Shown: piece by piece, positions 39,013 to 48,100 of the stretch | How positions within the stretch are numbered: position 1 is the stretch's first letter | Layout: every line of letters begins with the position of its first letter | Source: Flavobacteriales bacterium | GTDB lineage: Bacteria > Bacteroidota > Bacteroidia > Flavobacteriales_E > Vicingaceae | Assembly: GCA_029262875.1 (NCBI GenBank) | Contig: JAJCYO010000147.1 | Location: 1-64,000 of the forward strand | Reading direction: 5' to 3' | DNA length: 64,000 nt | Notes under the pieces: model-generated | Database searches by the model: none | Told to the model about the DNA's origin: nothing | The model's input: the letters and a program-made list of their open reading frames with translations, nothing else | Program-made: the position numbers and the translations under genes

Positions 39013-40589
39013 GAGGCAGGAATATTTATAGTAATCACAGTTCCTTGTTTTAATTTACTCTTTAATGAAATTAGCCCTTTGTGAGCGTCAACTATTGTTT
39101 TTACATAGCTCAACCCTATCCCAAAACCTTTTACTGTATGGATGTTACCCTTCTCTACACGATAGAACTTGTCGAAAACTTTTTTCTGAGTTTCATTACT
39201 CATTCCAATTCCATTATCTGCTATCTTTATTTCACATAAACCATTCACCAAGCTAGTGTCTATAGAGATCTCTGGATTGCTATCATTGTATTTTATGGCA
39301 TTATCAATCAAGTTACAGATTGCATTTTGAAGGTGCATTTCATCAGCTAACAATGTTACTTTTTCTTGAGTAAGGTTTAAATTTAATGTAGCATTGTGAG
39401 CTTCTAACTGGAGTTTCATTCGTGCTGGAATCTTTTGAATTAATTCATTTAAATCCACTTCAGATTTATCAAATTCTAATTCATCTTTTTCACCTAAAGC
39501 AGTGGTTAAAACACTTTCTACCTGCTTATTCATTCTTAAATTTTCTTTTCGAATGATATCAGCAAAATGATTGATTTGTTTTTCATCACTAATAATTTTT
39601 GGATGGGTAATGGAATCAACGGCTAAGGAAATGGTAGATATTGGAGTTTTAAATTCATGTGTCATGTTATTAATGAAATCATTTTTCATTTCAGACAACT
39701 TTTTTTGTTTTATCATGTAGTGTATGGTACTCATAAAAGTGAGCAAGATGATGAGTGTAAAAATAATTGAACAGGTAACCATTAACCACATAGACTTTAA
39801 CACGTAATGTCTCTTATTACCAAAGTTAAGTGCTAATTGTGCAGAATTACCAAACATGTTGTGTTTGAATAAACCGACCTTATAGGTATCATCCGAAACC
39901 TTAAATCCGTCCGAAGAAAATTGATCAATTACTTTATCATCATCTAAAATAGCATACTTAAAGGAAGAAGTAATTCCGTTATCTTCTAAATTAGATTTTA
40001 GAATAGGTTCAATGGTGATGCTTTTTAGTAGGTGTTGAATAGGCTCATCTATGGCTTTAAATTCTTTTACCATTTTTATCATAATGTTACTAAAACGATC
40101 ACTCACAATCATTTCATGATCTCCTACAAAAGTAAAAGAGTCATTTTCCATGAGCTGCTCCAAGTTTTCCAAGTTGTTCTTAATGTCTATGGTTTGCGTT
40201 TTTCCATTCACGCTAATTTTCATTTCCATCTCATCTCCATTGTCATCAGAAGTCATGGAGTAGTTAAAAGAATTGTCCTTTAGCTTGTTAGAGTCCATCT
40301 TGGCAATTTTCTTTACCCACTTTTTCATTTGTTTTGTATCGTGATGAAGTGAGTCTGCTTCAATAATGATATTAGAAGTAGCCGAAGCCAACTGGTTGTG
40401 AATAAAGTGAATGGATTCATTATCTTCTATATCGGTAACAACATGATTTAATGCATCGTTCACCAATTGGTCAAACTGGGCTTCCTTTACAGTTATACCG
40501 TTGTGTATCCAATAAATTTGAACCCAAATAATTCCGATTAAAGAAGTACTCATTAGAGCGATTAAAATGTATAGTATTCTTTTCTTCAT
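39009..40589 (-). CDS. Sensor histidine kinase with periplasmic sensor domain
   Basis: Two TM segments flanking ~240-aa domain; H-box NNMTHEFKTPISTISLAVDSI; N/G boxes ICNLIDNAIKYND, KIADNGIGM, KGFGIGLSYVKTIVDAHKG. 4-bp overlap with the regulator. Confidence 0.94.
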   Translation of the reverse strand: MKKRILYILIALMSTSLIGIIWVQIYWIHNGITVKEAQFDQLVNDALNHVVTDIEDNESIHFIHNQLASATSNIIIEADSLHHDTKQMKKWVKKIAKMDSNKLKDNSFNYSMTSDDNGDEMEMKISVNGKTQTIDIKNNLENLEQLMENDSFTFVGDHEMIVSDRFSNIMIKMVKEFKAIDEPIQHLLKSITIEPILKSNLEDNGITSSFKYAILDDDKVIDQFSSDGFKVSDDTYKVGLFKHNMFGNSAQLALNFGNKRHYVLKSMWLMVTCSIIFTLIILLTFMSTIHYMIKQKKLSEMKNDFINNMTHEFKTPISTISLAVDSITHPKIISDEKQINHFADIIRKENLRMNKQVESVLTTALGEKDELEFDKSEVDLNELIQKIPARMKLQLEAHNATLNLNLTQEKVTLLADEMHLQNAICNLIDNAIKYNDSNPEISIDTSLVNGLCEIKIADNGIGMSNETQKKVFDKFYRVEKGNIHTVKGFGIGLSYVKTIVDAHKGLISLKSKLKQGTVITINIPAS

Positions 40590-40604
40590 ACTTAATTACA
40601 GATA

Positions 40605-40612
40605 CAAATTTA
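40605..40612 (-). promoter_or_regulatory. Candidate -7 element (TAAATTTG on minus strand) for the kinase/regulator operon
   Basis: Plus strand caaattta; matches TAnnTTTG; no TTG at -33. Confidence 0.45.
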
Positions 40613-40638
40613 ACTTTTAAGACAGACTAAACGGAAAC

Positions 40639-40676
40639 TTTAACTTTTCCTTAACTTTCTTTAAGAGTTCTTTAAC
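40639..40676. promoter_or_regulatory. Array of four direct repeats (T/C)TTAA(C/G) at 11/10/11-bp spacing: candidate response-regulator operator
   Basis: TTTAAC (40639) tttc..CTTAAC (40650) .. TTTAAG (40660) .. TTTAAC (40671). Confidence 0.6.
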
Positions 40677-40698
40677 AGTGATTTAGCTTGACCTCCAA

Positions 40699-40706
40699 TA
40701 GATTTG
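40699..40706 (+). promoter_or_regulatory. Candidate -7 element (TAGATTTG) for the Met-rich secreted protein gene
   Basis: Matches TAnnTTTG; no TTG at -33, the operator array lies there instead. Confidence 0.45.
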
Positions 40707-40742
40707 CAGAGTAAATAAATGATAAACCAAAAAAATTATATT

Positions 40743-41858
40743 ATGAAAAATTTAAAAACTTTATTAATTCCAGTTGGCTTAATAGTATTAGTTGTTGGAA
40801 TTTTTTCATTTACCAACCATGAAGTTGGAAATGATGATGAAAAATGTACCATAAAAATTGTGAAGATTGTAGATGGTGTTGAAACTGTTATTGATTCAAC
40901 ATTTGATTGTGACGAAAGTATGAATTGGATGACTGAATTGCATGGAATGGGAGATTCACTACACAAAATGATGAAAGTGATGATGATTGATGGAGACTCT
41001 ATTGATTGCAATTTTACTTTTGAGTTTGATGAGGACGATGAGAAAGGAATGAAAATGATGAAGTTTAAAGGGGAAGATGGAGAAGAAGTGGAAATGAGTT
41101 TTGATTTTAAAATGTTAGATGGTGAAGATGGAGTAATGAAAATGATGGTAAATGGCGAGGAGATGGAAATCAAATTAGAGGATATGCACAAGCACATGGA
41201 AAAAATGCATGAAAAAATGGAATTTATACATGGGGATGAATCTGGGAATGTAGAGATCATGATTAAAAGTGATGAAGATGGAGGAGAAGCTCATACAGTA
41301 AAAATCATAAAAACAGTAGATGATGAAGGGAACGTTACAATGAAAAAAATTGTAGATGGTGAAGAAATGGAAATTGATGACAAGGATATGCATAAAATGC
41401 ATGGAGGACATAAAATGATGTTTATCTCAGATGATGGTAAAGTGACTAAGATGGATGGAAACCACGAGATGACCATAGATGTGAAGGTTGATGCTAAAGA
41501 CGGAAAGAAGGCGAAGCATATAGTTATTATTACTAAAATGACAAGCGATGATGAATCTGCTAAGAAAATTCCAGCAGTTGCAGGGATGGATAAAAAAGAA
41601 TTGTCAATTAATAAATTGAAATTTAGTCCGAATCCGAATGATGGAAAATTTGACTTAAGCTTTAAGTTGAATAAAAAAGAACCTGTTCAAGTAAAAATAT
41701 TTGATGTACAAGGAAAAGAAGTTTATTCAGAAATAGTATCAGAATTTGACGGGAAGTATATCAATAACATTGATATTAGTGATAATGGAGAAGGAATTTA
41801 CATACTCCAAATTGTGCAAGGAGACAAAGCAAGTACAAGCAAAATAGTTATAAAATAG
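40743..41858 (+). CDS. Met/His/Asp/Glu/Lys-rich secreted protein with internal repeats and T9SS type-A sorting domain
   Basis: Start moved to MKNLKTLLIPVGLIVLVVGIFSF (track ORF from 40719); modules VNGEEMEIKLEDMHKHMEKMHEKM and VDGEEMEIDDKDMHKMHGGHKMM; tail FSPNPNDGKFDLSFKLNKKEPVQVKIFDVQGKEVY...GIYILQIVQGDKASTSKIVIK. Confidence 0.85.
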   Translation: MKNLKTLLIPVGLIVLVVGIFSFTNHEVGNDDEKCTIKIVKIVDGVETVIDSTFDCDESMNWMTELHGMGDSLHKMMKVMMIDGDSIDCNFTFEFDEDDEKGMKMMKFKGEDGEEVEMSFDFKMLDGEDGVMKMMVNGEEMEIKLEDMHKHMEKMHEKMEFIHGDESGNVEIMIKSDEDGGEAHTVKIIKTVDDEGNVTMKKIVDGEEMEIDDKDMHKMHGGHKMMFISDDGKVTKMDGNHEMTIDVKVDAKDGKKAKHIVIITKMTSDDESAKKIPAVAGMDKKELSINKLKFSPNPNDGKFDLSFKLNKKEPVQVKIFDVQGKEVYSEIVSEFDGKYINNIDISDNGEGIYILQIVQGDKASTSKIVIK

Positions 41859-41881
41859 TGTGAATTTTTGTTAGTTTAGTT

Positions 41882-41912
41882 AACCCCAGATGTTTTTCAT
41901 CTGGGGTTTTTG
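41882..41912 (+). terminator. Intrinsic terminator
   Basis: aACCCCAGATGtttttCATCTGGGGTTtttg. Confidence 0.85.
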
Positions 41913-41974
41913 CTTTTATATTATTCATTCTTGTTACTTTTAGACAAACAAATAAAATAGTTATGTTGATAACA

Positions 41975-42499
41975 ATGCCTTTTAATTTCAATCAATGGAT
42001 TGAAGACAATAAAGATAAATTAAAGCCGCCTGTTGCAAATAAAAGCATGTACCCTATGGGTAAAGATTTTATTGTAATGGTAGTGGGCGGTCCAAATGCT
42101 AGAAAAGATTACCATTTTAATGAAACAGAAGAGTTGTTTTACCAAGTAAAGGGTGATGTTGAAGTTACCATTCAACAAGATGGGAAAGCGGTTAAAGTTC
42201 CTATTAAGGAAGGAGAAATGTTTTTGCTCCCGGCAAATATTCCACACTCGCCAGGAAGACCAGAAAACACAGTAGGGTTAGTAATAGAGAGAGTTAGACA
42301 AGGAACTGATTATAAAGATGGGTTAATGTGGTTCTGTGACAAGTGCAATCATAAATTATATGAAGAAAGGTTTACCCTCAACGACATTGAGAAAGATTTT
42401 TTAGATGTTTTTGAAAAGTATTATGGTTCAGAAGAGAATCGAACATGTGATAATTGCGGGCATGTAATGGAAACAGATCCAAAGTTTACCAGAGATTAA
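41975..42499 (+). CDS. nbaC: 3-hydroxyanthranilate 3,4-dioxygenase
   Basis: MVVGGPNARKDYHFNETEELFYQVKGDVEVTIQQDGK cupin, LPANIPHSPGRPENTVGLVIER, and C-terminal CxxC pairs CDKCNHKLYEERF/CDNCGHVME. Start moved to MPFNFNQW (track ORF from 41963). Confidence 0.93.
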   Translation: MPFNFNQWIEDNKDKLKPPVANKSMYPMGKDFIVMVVGGPNARKDYHFNETEELFYQVKGDVEVTIQQDGKAVKVPIKEGEMFLLPANIPHSPGRPENTVGLVIERVRQGTDYKDGLMWFCDKCNHKLYEERFTLNDIEKDFLDVFEKYYGSEENRTCDNCGHVMETDPKFTRD

Positions 42500-43528
42500 A
42501 TGAGTAGAAAGAGAATAAACGGACACGGGCATATTCTTCCAGAGCCTCATCAAATTCCAACGTTTATGAAAGACAAGAAATTGTTTTGGATAGATGATGA
42601 TAAGAAGTTTATGCGACAAGGTGATTGGTCTCGACCAATAACTGATCCCAGTTTTTTCTTGGCAGAAAAGTTAGCATGGATGGATAAATACAATATCGAT
42701 CATGGCGTGATGCTTAATCTCTCTCAAATTTATTGTAATGGCTGGAAGCAACAAGATGCTACAGATGCTATACAATGGCAGAACGATTTTAATGCTTCCG
42801 TCCAACATGGACATCCTGATAAATTTACAAGCGGATTTGTAGTTCAGCCTTTGTACATGGATGATGCGTTGGCAGAAATTGAACGTTGTGTAACCCAATT
42901 AAACTTAAAATTACTTTGTCTTCCAACTCATTTTTTAAACTCAAATAATGAGTGGACATCTATAGCTGACAAATCAGTTTTCCCGATTTATGAATTGGCA
43001 AATAAATATAACCTGGCGATAGAGATTCATCCTTATGATGGAGAAAAGATGGTTAATTTAAAAGATCAATATTGGCGATTTCATTTGGTATGGATGATGG
43101 CACAATGTGCAGATACCTTACACCTTTATACACTAAATGACATTCCTAATAAATATGAAAACATTAGAACATGTTTCGCACATGGATGCATGCTTGGAAT
43201 TGCTAATTATGGGAGAAGACTACAAGGGTATGATGGGAGACCAGATTTGTTTGAAGGAACTGAAAACCCAAGAGCTTCTTTAGGCCATAAAAATTTGTTT
43301 TTCGATACGTTGGTCCATGATTCCTATACACTGGAGCTACTTAAAAGAAGAGTTGGAGTATCTCAAATAGTTGCCGGATTAGATGACCCATATCCACTTG
43401 GAGAAATGGAAGGAGTAGGAAACTCTTTTCCAGGAAGAGTAATTGATTTTGCCGTTGAAGTTGATATTTTAACACAACGAGAAGCTGATGAAATATGGTG
43501 TGATAATGTGTTGAGGTGGTTGGGTTAG
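42500..43528 (+). CDS. 2-amino-3-carboxymuconate-6-semialdehyde decarboxylase (ACMSD), amidohydrolase family
   Basis: NGHGHILPEP, AIEIHPYD, CFAHGCMLG, FFDTLVHD, QIVAGLDDPYPLGEMEG; abuts 3-HAO gene. Confidence 0.9.
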   Translation: MSRKRINGHGHILPEPHQIPTFMKDKKLFWIDDDKKFMRQGDWSRPITDPSFFLAEKLAWMDKYNIDHGVMLNLSQIYCNGWKQQDATDAIQWQNDFNASVQHGHPDKFTSGFVVQPLYMDDALAEIERCVTQLNLKLLCLPTHFLNSNNEWTSIADKSVFPIYELANKYNLAIEIHPYDGEKMVNLKDQYWRFHLVWMMAQCADTLHLYTLNDIPNKYENIRTCFAHGCMLGIANYGRRLQGYDGRPDLFEGTENPRASLGHKNLFFDTLVHDSYTLELLKRRVGVSQIVAGLDDPYPLGEMEGVGNSFPGRVIDFAVEVDILTQREADEIWCDNVLRWLG

Positions 43529-43571
43529 TTCTGTTAAACACCCAGTCATTCAATTTTAATAATTTTAAGAT

Positions 43572-44489
43572 ATGATAAAAAGGCTATCATTCTTGTTTTT
43601 TGCCGTTTTAGTTCTTCTAAATGTAAGAGCACAGAGCCCTATTGATACTACTCAAAGAGAATATAGGCCTGTTAGATTAGGTTTAGTTGGAGGTGGTGCT
43701 GGAGTATTTTATGCTGGAATATTAACGGGATTAGCAACCGTGTGGTATCAAGATAACCACAGAACAAATTTTCATTTTACCAACGATAATGATGGGTGGA
43801 TGCAAATTGACAAATATGGTCACGCCTATACGACTTATATGTTTGGAAAATTAGGGGTAGAGTCTATGAAGTGGACAGGAGTGAAGCGAAAAAAAGCCAT
43901 TTGGTACGGAGGTGCTTATGGATTTTTCTTTTTGACTTCTGTTGAGGTATTGGATGCACACTATGCAGAATGGGGGTTTTCTCCTATGGATATGGTTGCT
44001 AATGCTTCTGGGAGTTTACTGTTAATAGGTCAAGAATTAGCTTTCAATAAACAAATATTAACTTATAAGTTTTCTTACCATCATACTGATTTAGCACAAT
44101 ATAAACCTAGTGTATTGGGAGATTCTGATTTATCGAGAGTGGTGGCGGATTATAACGGACAAACTTTTTGGTTGTCTTTAAACCTTAGATCAGTATTTAA
44201 ACATCAAGAATTTTTACCAAAATGGTTAAATATTTCTGGTGGATATGGGGCATATGGGATGTTAGCTGGTGTAAATAACCCTAAATATGCTTATGATGGA
44301 ACATTACTCCCTCCTATTGAAAGGTACAGGAGTTACTACTTGTCTTTGGATTTAGATTTGGATAAAATTCAAACAAGATCAAAATTTCTAAAGTCAACCT
44401 TTTTCTTTTTAAACCTGATTAAATTTCCGCTACCAACAATAGAGTTTAACACTTTGGGAGAAACAAAATTTCATCCAATGTTTTTTTAA
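43572..44489 (+). CDS. DUF2279 (YfiM-like) periplasmic/outer-membrane protein
   Basis: WMQIDKYGHAYTTYMFGKLG...AYGFFFLTSVEVLDAHYAEWGFSPMDMVANASGSLL. Confidence 0.82.
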   Translation: MIKRLSFLFFAVLVLLNVRAQSPIDTTQREYRPVRLGLVGGGAGVFYAGILTGLATVWYQDNHRTNFHFTNDNDGWMQIDKYGHAYTTYMFGKLGVESMKWTGVKRKKAIWYGGAYGFFFLTSVEVLDAHYAEWGFSPMDMVANASGSLLLIGQELAFNKQILTYKFSYHHTDLAQYKPSVLGDSDLSRVVADYNGQTFWLSLNLRSVFKHQEFLPKWLNISGGYGAYGMLAGVNNPKYAYDGTLLPPIERYRSYYLSLDLDLDKIQTRSKFLKSTFFFLNLIKFPLPTIEFNTLGETKFHPMFF

Positions 44490-44974
44490 ATCTCTTTCTG
44501 ATAAGAAACAACATCAAGTGCTTCTCCAAATTTTTCACCAATATTTTTTAGGTGTCCCACTTTAAAATAATTAGCTTTTTCAAACAATGCAACGCTCGCA
44601 CTATTTCCTTCAGTAATCACAGCTACCAAGTTATTAATCCCATTTTTTTTGGCAATTTTTTCCAGATAGTTTAAGGTAGTTTTTCCGATTCCTTTCCCTA
44701 ACACTCCTTGTTTTAAGTACAACGTTATTTCCGCAGATTTATCATAAGCTTCTTTATACCTGAACTGAGATAGGTAACAAAATCCGCAAACTTCATTGTT
44801 AAATTCAATGTTAAACGATTGGTATTTTACATGGCCTACAGAAACCATTCGTTCTAATTCTTCTTGGGGAACAGCTTCCAAATGAAAAGTAGCAGTAGAG
44901 TTGAGTACATACCAGTTGTATATGTCTAAAGCGGCATGAATGTTCTCTTTTGATATGGGATTAAAGCTGATCAT
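44486..44974 (-). CDS. GNAT family N-acetyltransferase (phosphinothricin acetyltransferase-like)
   Basis: AALDIYNWYVLNSTATF, AEITLYLKQGVLGKGIGKTTLNYLEKIAKKNGINNLVAVITEGNSASVALFEKANYFKVGHLKNIGEKFG. Confidence 0.88.
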   Translation of the reverse strand: MISFNPISKENIHAALDIYNWYVLNSTATFHLEAVPQEELERMVSVGHVKYQSFNIEFNNEVCGFCYLSQFRYKEAYDKSAEITLYLKQGVLGKGIGKTTLNYLEKIAKKNGINNLVAVITEGNSASVALFEKANYFKVGHLKNIGEKFGEALDVVSYQKEI

Positions 44975-45041
44975 TTCAGATAAACAATAATACAAAATAT
45001 AAACCTATAACTTATATTATTAGAGTGGGTGATTAAGATCA

Positions 45042-45071
45042 TTGCTAAGTATTAAATAATAACTAAATTTG
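45042..45071 (+). promoter_or_regulatory. Candidate promoter TTG-N19-TAAATTTG
   Basis: TTG 45042-45044, TAAATTTG 45064-45071, ~30 nt before the ATG at 45103. Confidence 0.6.
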
Positions 45072-45102
45072 TGATTCTAGACTAACTACTAGAACACTAA
45101 CT

Positions 45103-48100
45103 ATGCGGATTTTACTTTTAATGTTTATCACAACATTGCTATATGCGTGTGGGGATAAATCAAGCCTTGTCGAAGAAAATAAAGAACACTTATTTACTTC
45201 TCTACAACCCAAAGAATCTAATATCACATTTGCTAATAACATTAGAGAAAGTGATATTGACAATTGGTTCACTTATGAATATTATTACAATGGAGGAGGA
45301 GTTGCCATTGGAGATATTAATAATGATGGCTTAGCAGATATTTATTTTACTGGGAATATGGACGGTGACAAATTGTACTTGAATAAAGGCAACTTGGAGT
45401 TTGAAGACATTACCTCATCTGCTATTAAATTATTTGATGACGGATGGAATACAGGTGTTACCATGGCAGATGTCAATGGCGATGGATATTTAGATATTTA
45501 TGTATGTAGAGCTGGGGTAAATAAAACATCAGCACAAAAAGCTAACCTACTTTATGTTAATAATGGTGATTTAACATTTACAGAACAAGCAGCTGAATTG
45601 GGTTTAGCTGACACGAGTTTGACAACACAGGCTTCCTTTTTTGATTTTGATTTGGATGGAGACCTGGATGTTTATGTTATGAATTTTCCTGATGGGTTTT
45701 TTAGCTTGGATGGGAAGGAAGCCCAATTATTATTCGAAACAAATAGTAACAAATCAGACCATTTCTATGAAAATACAGGAGAAAAATTTGTCAATTCATC
45801 TGTAAAAGTTGGAATAAATAATCATGCATATGGCTTAGGATTAAGTGTTGGAGATTTAAACGATGATGGTTACCCAGATGTGTATGTGGCAAATGATTAT
45901 GAAGAACGAGATTACATGTTTATGAATTACAAGGGGCAGTTTAGAGAGGAGGTTGCGAGTAGAACAAAGCACATTTCTAATTTTGGAATGGGAACTGATA
46001 TAGCAGATTTTAATAATGATGGCTACCTTGATATTATTGAGATGGATATGGCTTTTGCAAGCCATGTTCGTTCTAAAAGAAATATGAAAAGCATGTCTTC
46101 AGATAAATTTTGGGGATTGGTTAAAAGTGGAAACCACTACCAATACATGGTTAATACATTGCAATTAAATAATGGGAATACCACGTTTAGTGAAATTGGC
46201 CAAATGGCTGGGATTGCTAAAACAGATTGGAGTTGGGGTGCTTTATTAGCCGATTTAGACCATGATGGTTATAAAGACATTGCCATAACCAATGGTTATA
46301 GAAGAGACATGAAAGATAGAGATATCATGTCAACTTTAGAAGAACAGTCTAAAGAGAAGGGAGCTCAATTAACCGTAACAGAAGCATATCAATTTATGCC
46401 GGAAACAAAAATTAGCAACTATTTATTTCAGAATAATAAGGACTTAACTTTTAAAAATACTACGGAAGACTGGGGAATTGATGAAGCGATAAATTCTAAT
46501 GGAATCGCTTATGGAGATTTAGACAATGATGGAGATTTGGATTTAGTTATCAATAATATTGATAGAGTAGCTTCTGTTTACATCAACACGAACAATAAGA
46601 ACAATAATTATCTGAGTGTTAAATTAGAAGGAGAAGGGAAAAATCTTTTTGCAGTAGGAGCTAGAGTTAAGATAACAACTGAAAATGGGGAGCAGGTTCA
46701 AGAGCTATTTCCAACCAGAGGCTACCAATCATCTGTAGACTATGTATTGAATTTTGGTATTGGACAATCTGAGAAAATTCAAAAAATTGAAGTGAGATGG
46801 CCAAATCAAAAAATATCTGTTCAAGAAAATGTTGAGGCAAATCAATTAGTTACCATCAATATTAAAGGTGCTAAAGCTGGTAAATTATCCAAAAAGGAGA
46901 CAGATCCTCTATTTGCCTTTGCTGTAAAAAGTATAAAGATTCCTGTTAAGCATCAAGAAAATGATTTCAATGATTTTGACCGTGAAATATTACTGCCTCA
47001 TATGCTTTCACGATTAGGGCCTTGTATTGCGGTAGCAGATATAAATGGAGATGGTTTGGATGATGCTTTTTTTGGAGGAGCAAAAGGTAGTTTAGGGCAG
47101 TTGATTATTCAAAATCCAGATAATACATTTAGTCCATACCCAACACCTTTTAATGCAGATATTAACTGTGAAGATGTTGGTGCTGAATTTTTTGATTGTG
47201 ATGGAGATGGAGACATGGACTTGTATGTTGCGAGTGGAGGGAATGATTGTGAAGTTAATGATAAATCATTACAAGATAGGTTGTACTTAAATGATGGGAA
47301 AGGGAATTTTACTAAATCAAATTCACTACCCAAAATGATAAGTAGTACTAAAGTTGTGAAACCATATGATATTGATAGTGATGGAGACTTAGATTTGTTT
47401 GTAGGAGGCAGATTAACTCCTGGAAAATATCCATTTGCATCAAGAAGTTATATTTTAGAAAATAAGAGTGGAATATTTTCAGATGTGACTGAGGGTTTTT
47501 CAGCAGATTTAATGGAAGTGGGAATGGTAACAGGCGCTGAATTTGTTGATGTAGATAATGACAAAGATGTTGATTTAGTAATGGTTGGAGAATGGATGCC
47601 TCTAACCATTTTTAAAAATGAAGGCGGGAAATACACAAAAGAAACACTTGAAAATACTGAAGGACTATGGTATAGTTTAGCTGTTAGTGATATTGATAAT
47701 GATGGAGACGTAGATTTAGTTGCCGGAAATATGGGCAAAAACTCTAAGTTTAAAGGAAGCATTGAAAAACCATTTAATATCTATTGCAATGATTTTGATA
47801 AGAATGGAACTTATGATATCGTATTAAGTAAATATGAAGGAGATATTCATTACCCTGTTAGAGGAAAAGAATGTACTTCCCAGCAAATGCCATTTATTAA
47901 GGAAAAATTTCCAACGTTTAAAGAGTTCGCTGAGGCCGATATGGAAAACATATATGGAGATGATTTGGAAAAAGCCCTTCATCTTGAAGTAAAAGACCTG
48001 TATTCTTCTATATTTATAAATGATGGAAAAGGGATTTTTAAACAAAACCATTTGCCATATGGAGCTCAACTTTCACCCAATAATTCTATCATTATTGATG

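Noticed and set aside
40736-41260. 174-aa and neighbouring minus-strand ORFs opposite the Met-rich gene
   Set aside because: Ser/Ile/Phe-rich shadow frames of GAT/GAA/ATG codons; no start context or homology signal.
47109-47762. Minus-strand ORFs of 74 and 104 aa
   Set aside because: Antisense to Asp/Gly-rich FG-GAP repeats, giving Ser/Pro/Thr shadow frames.
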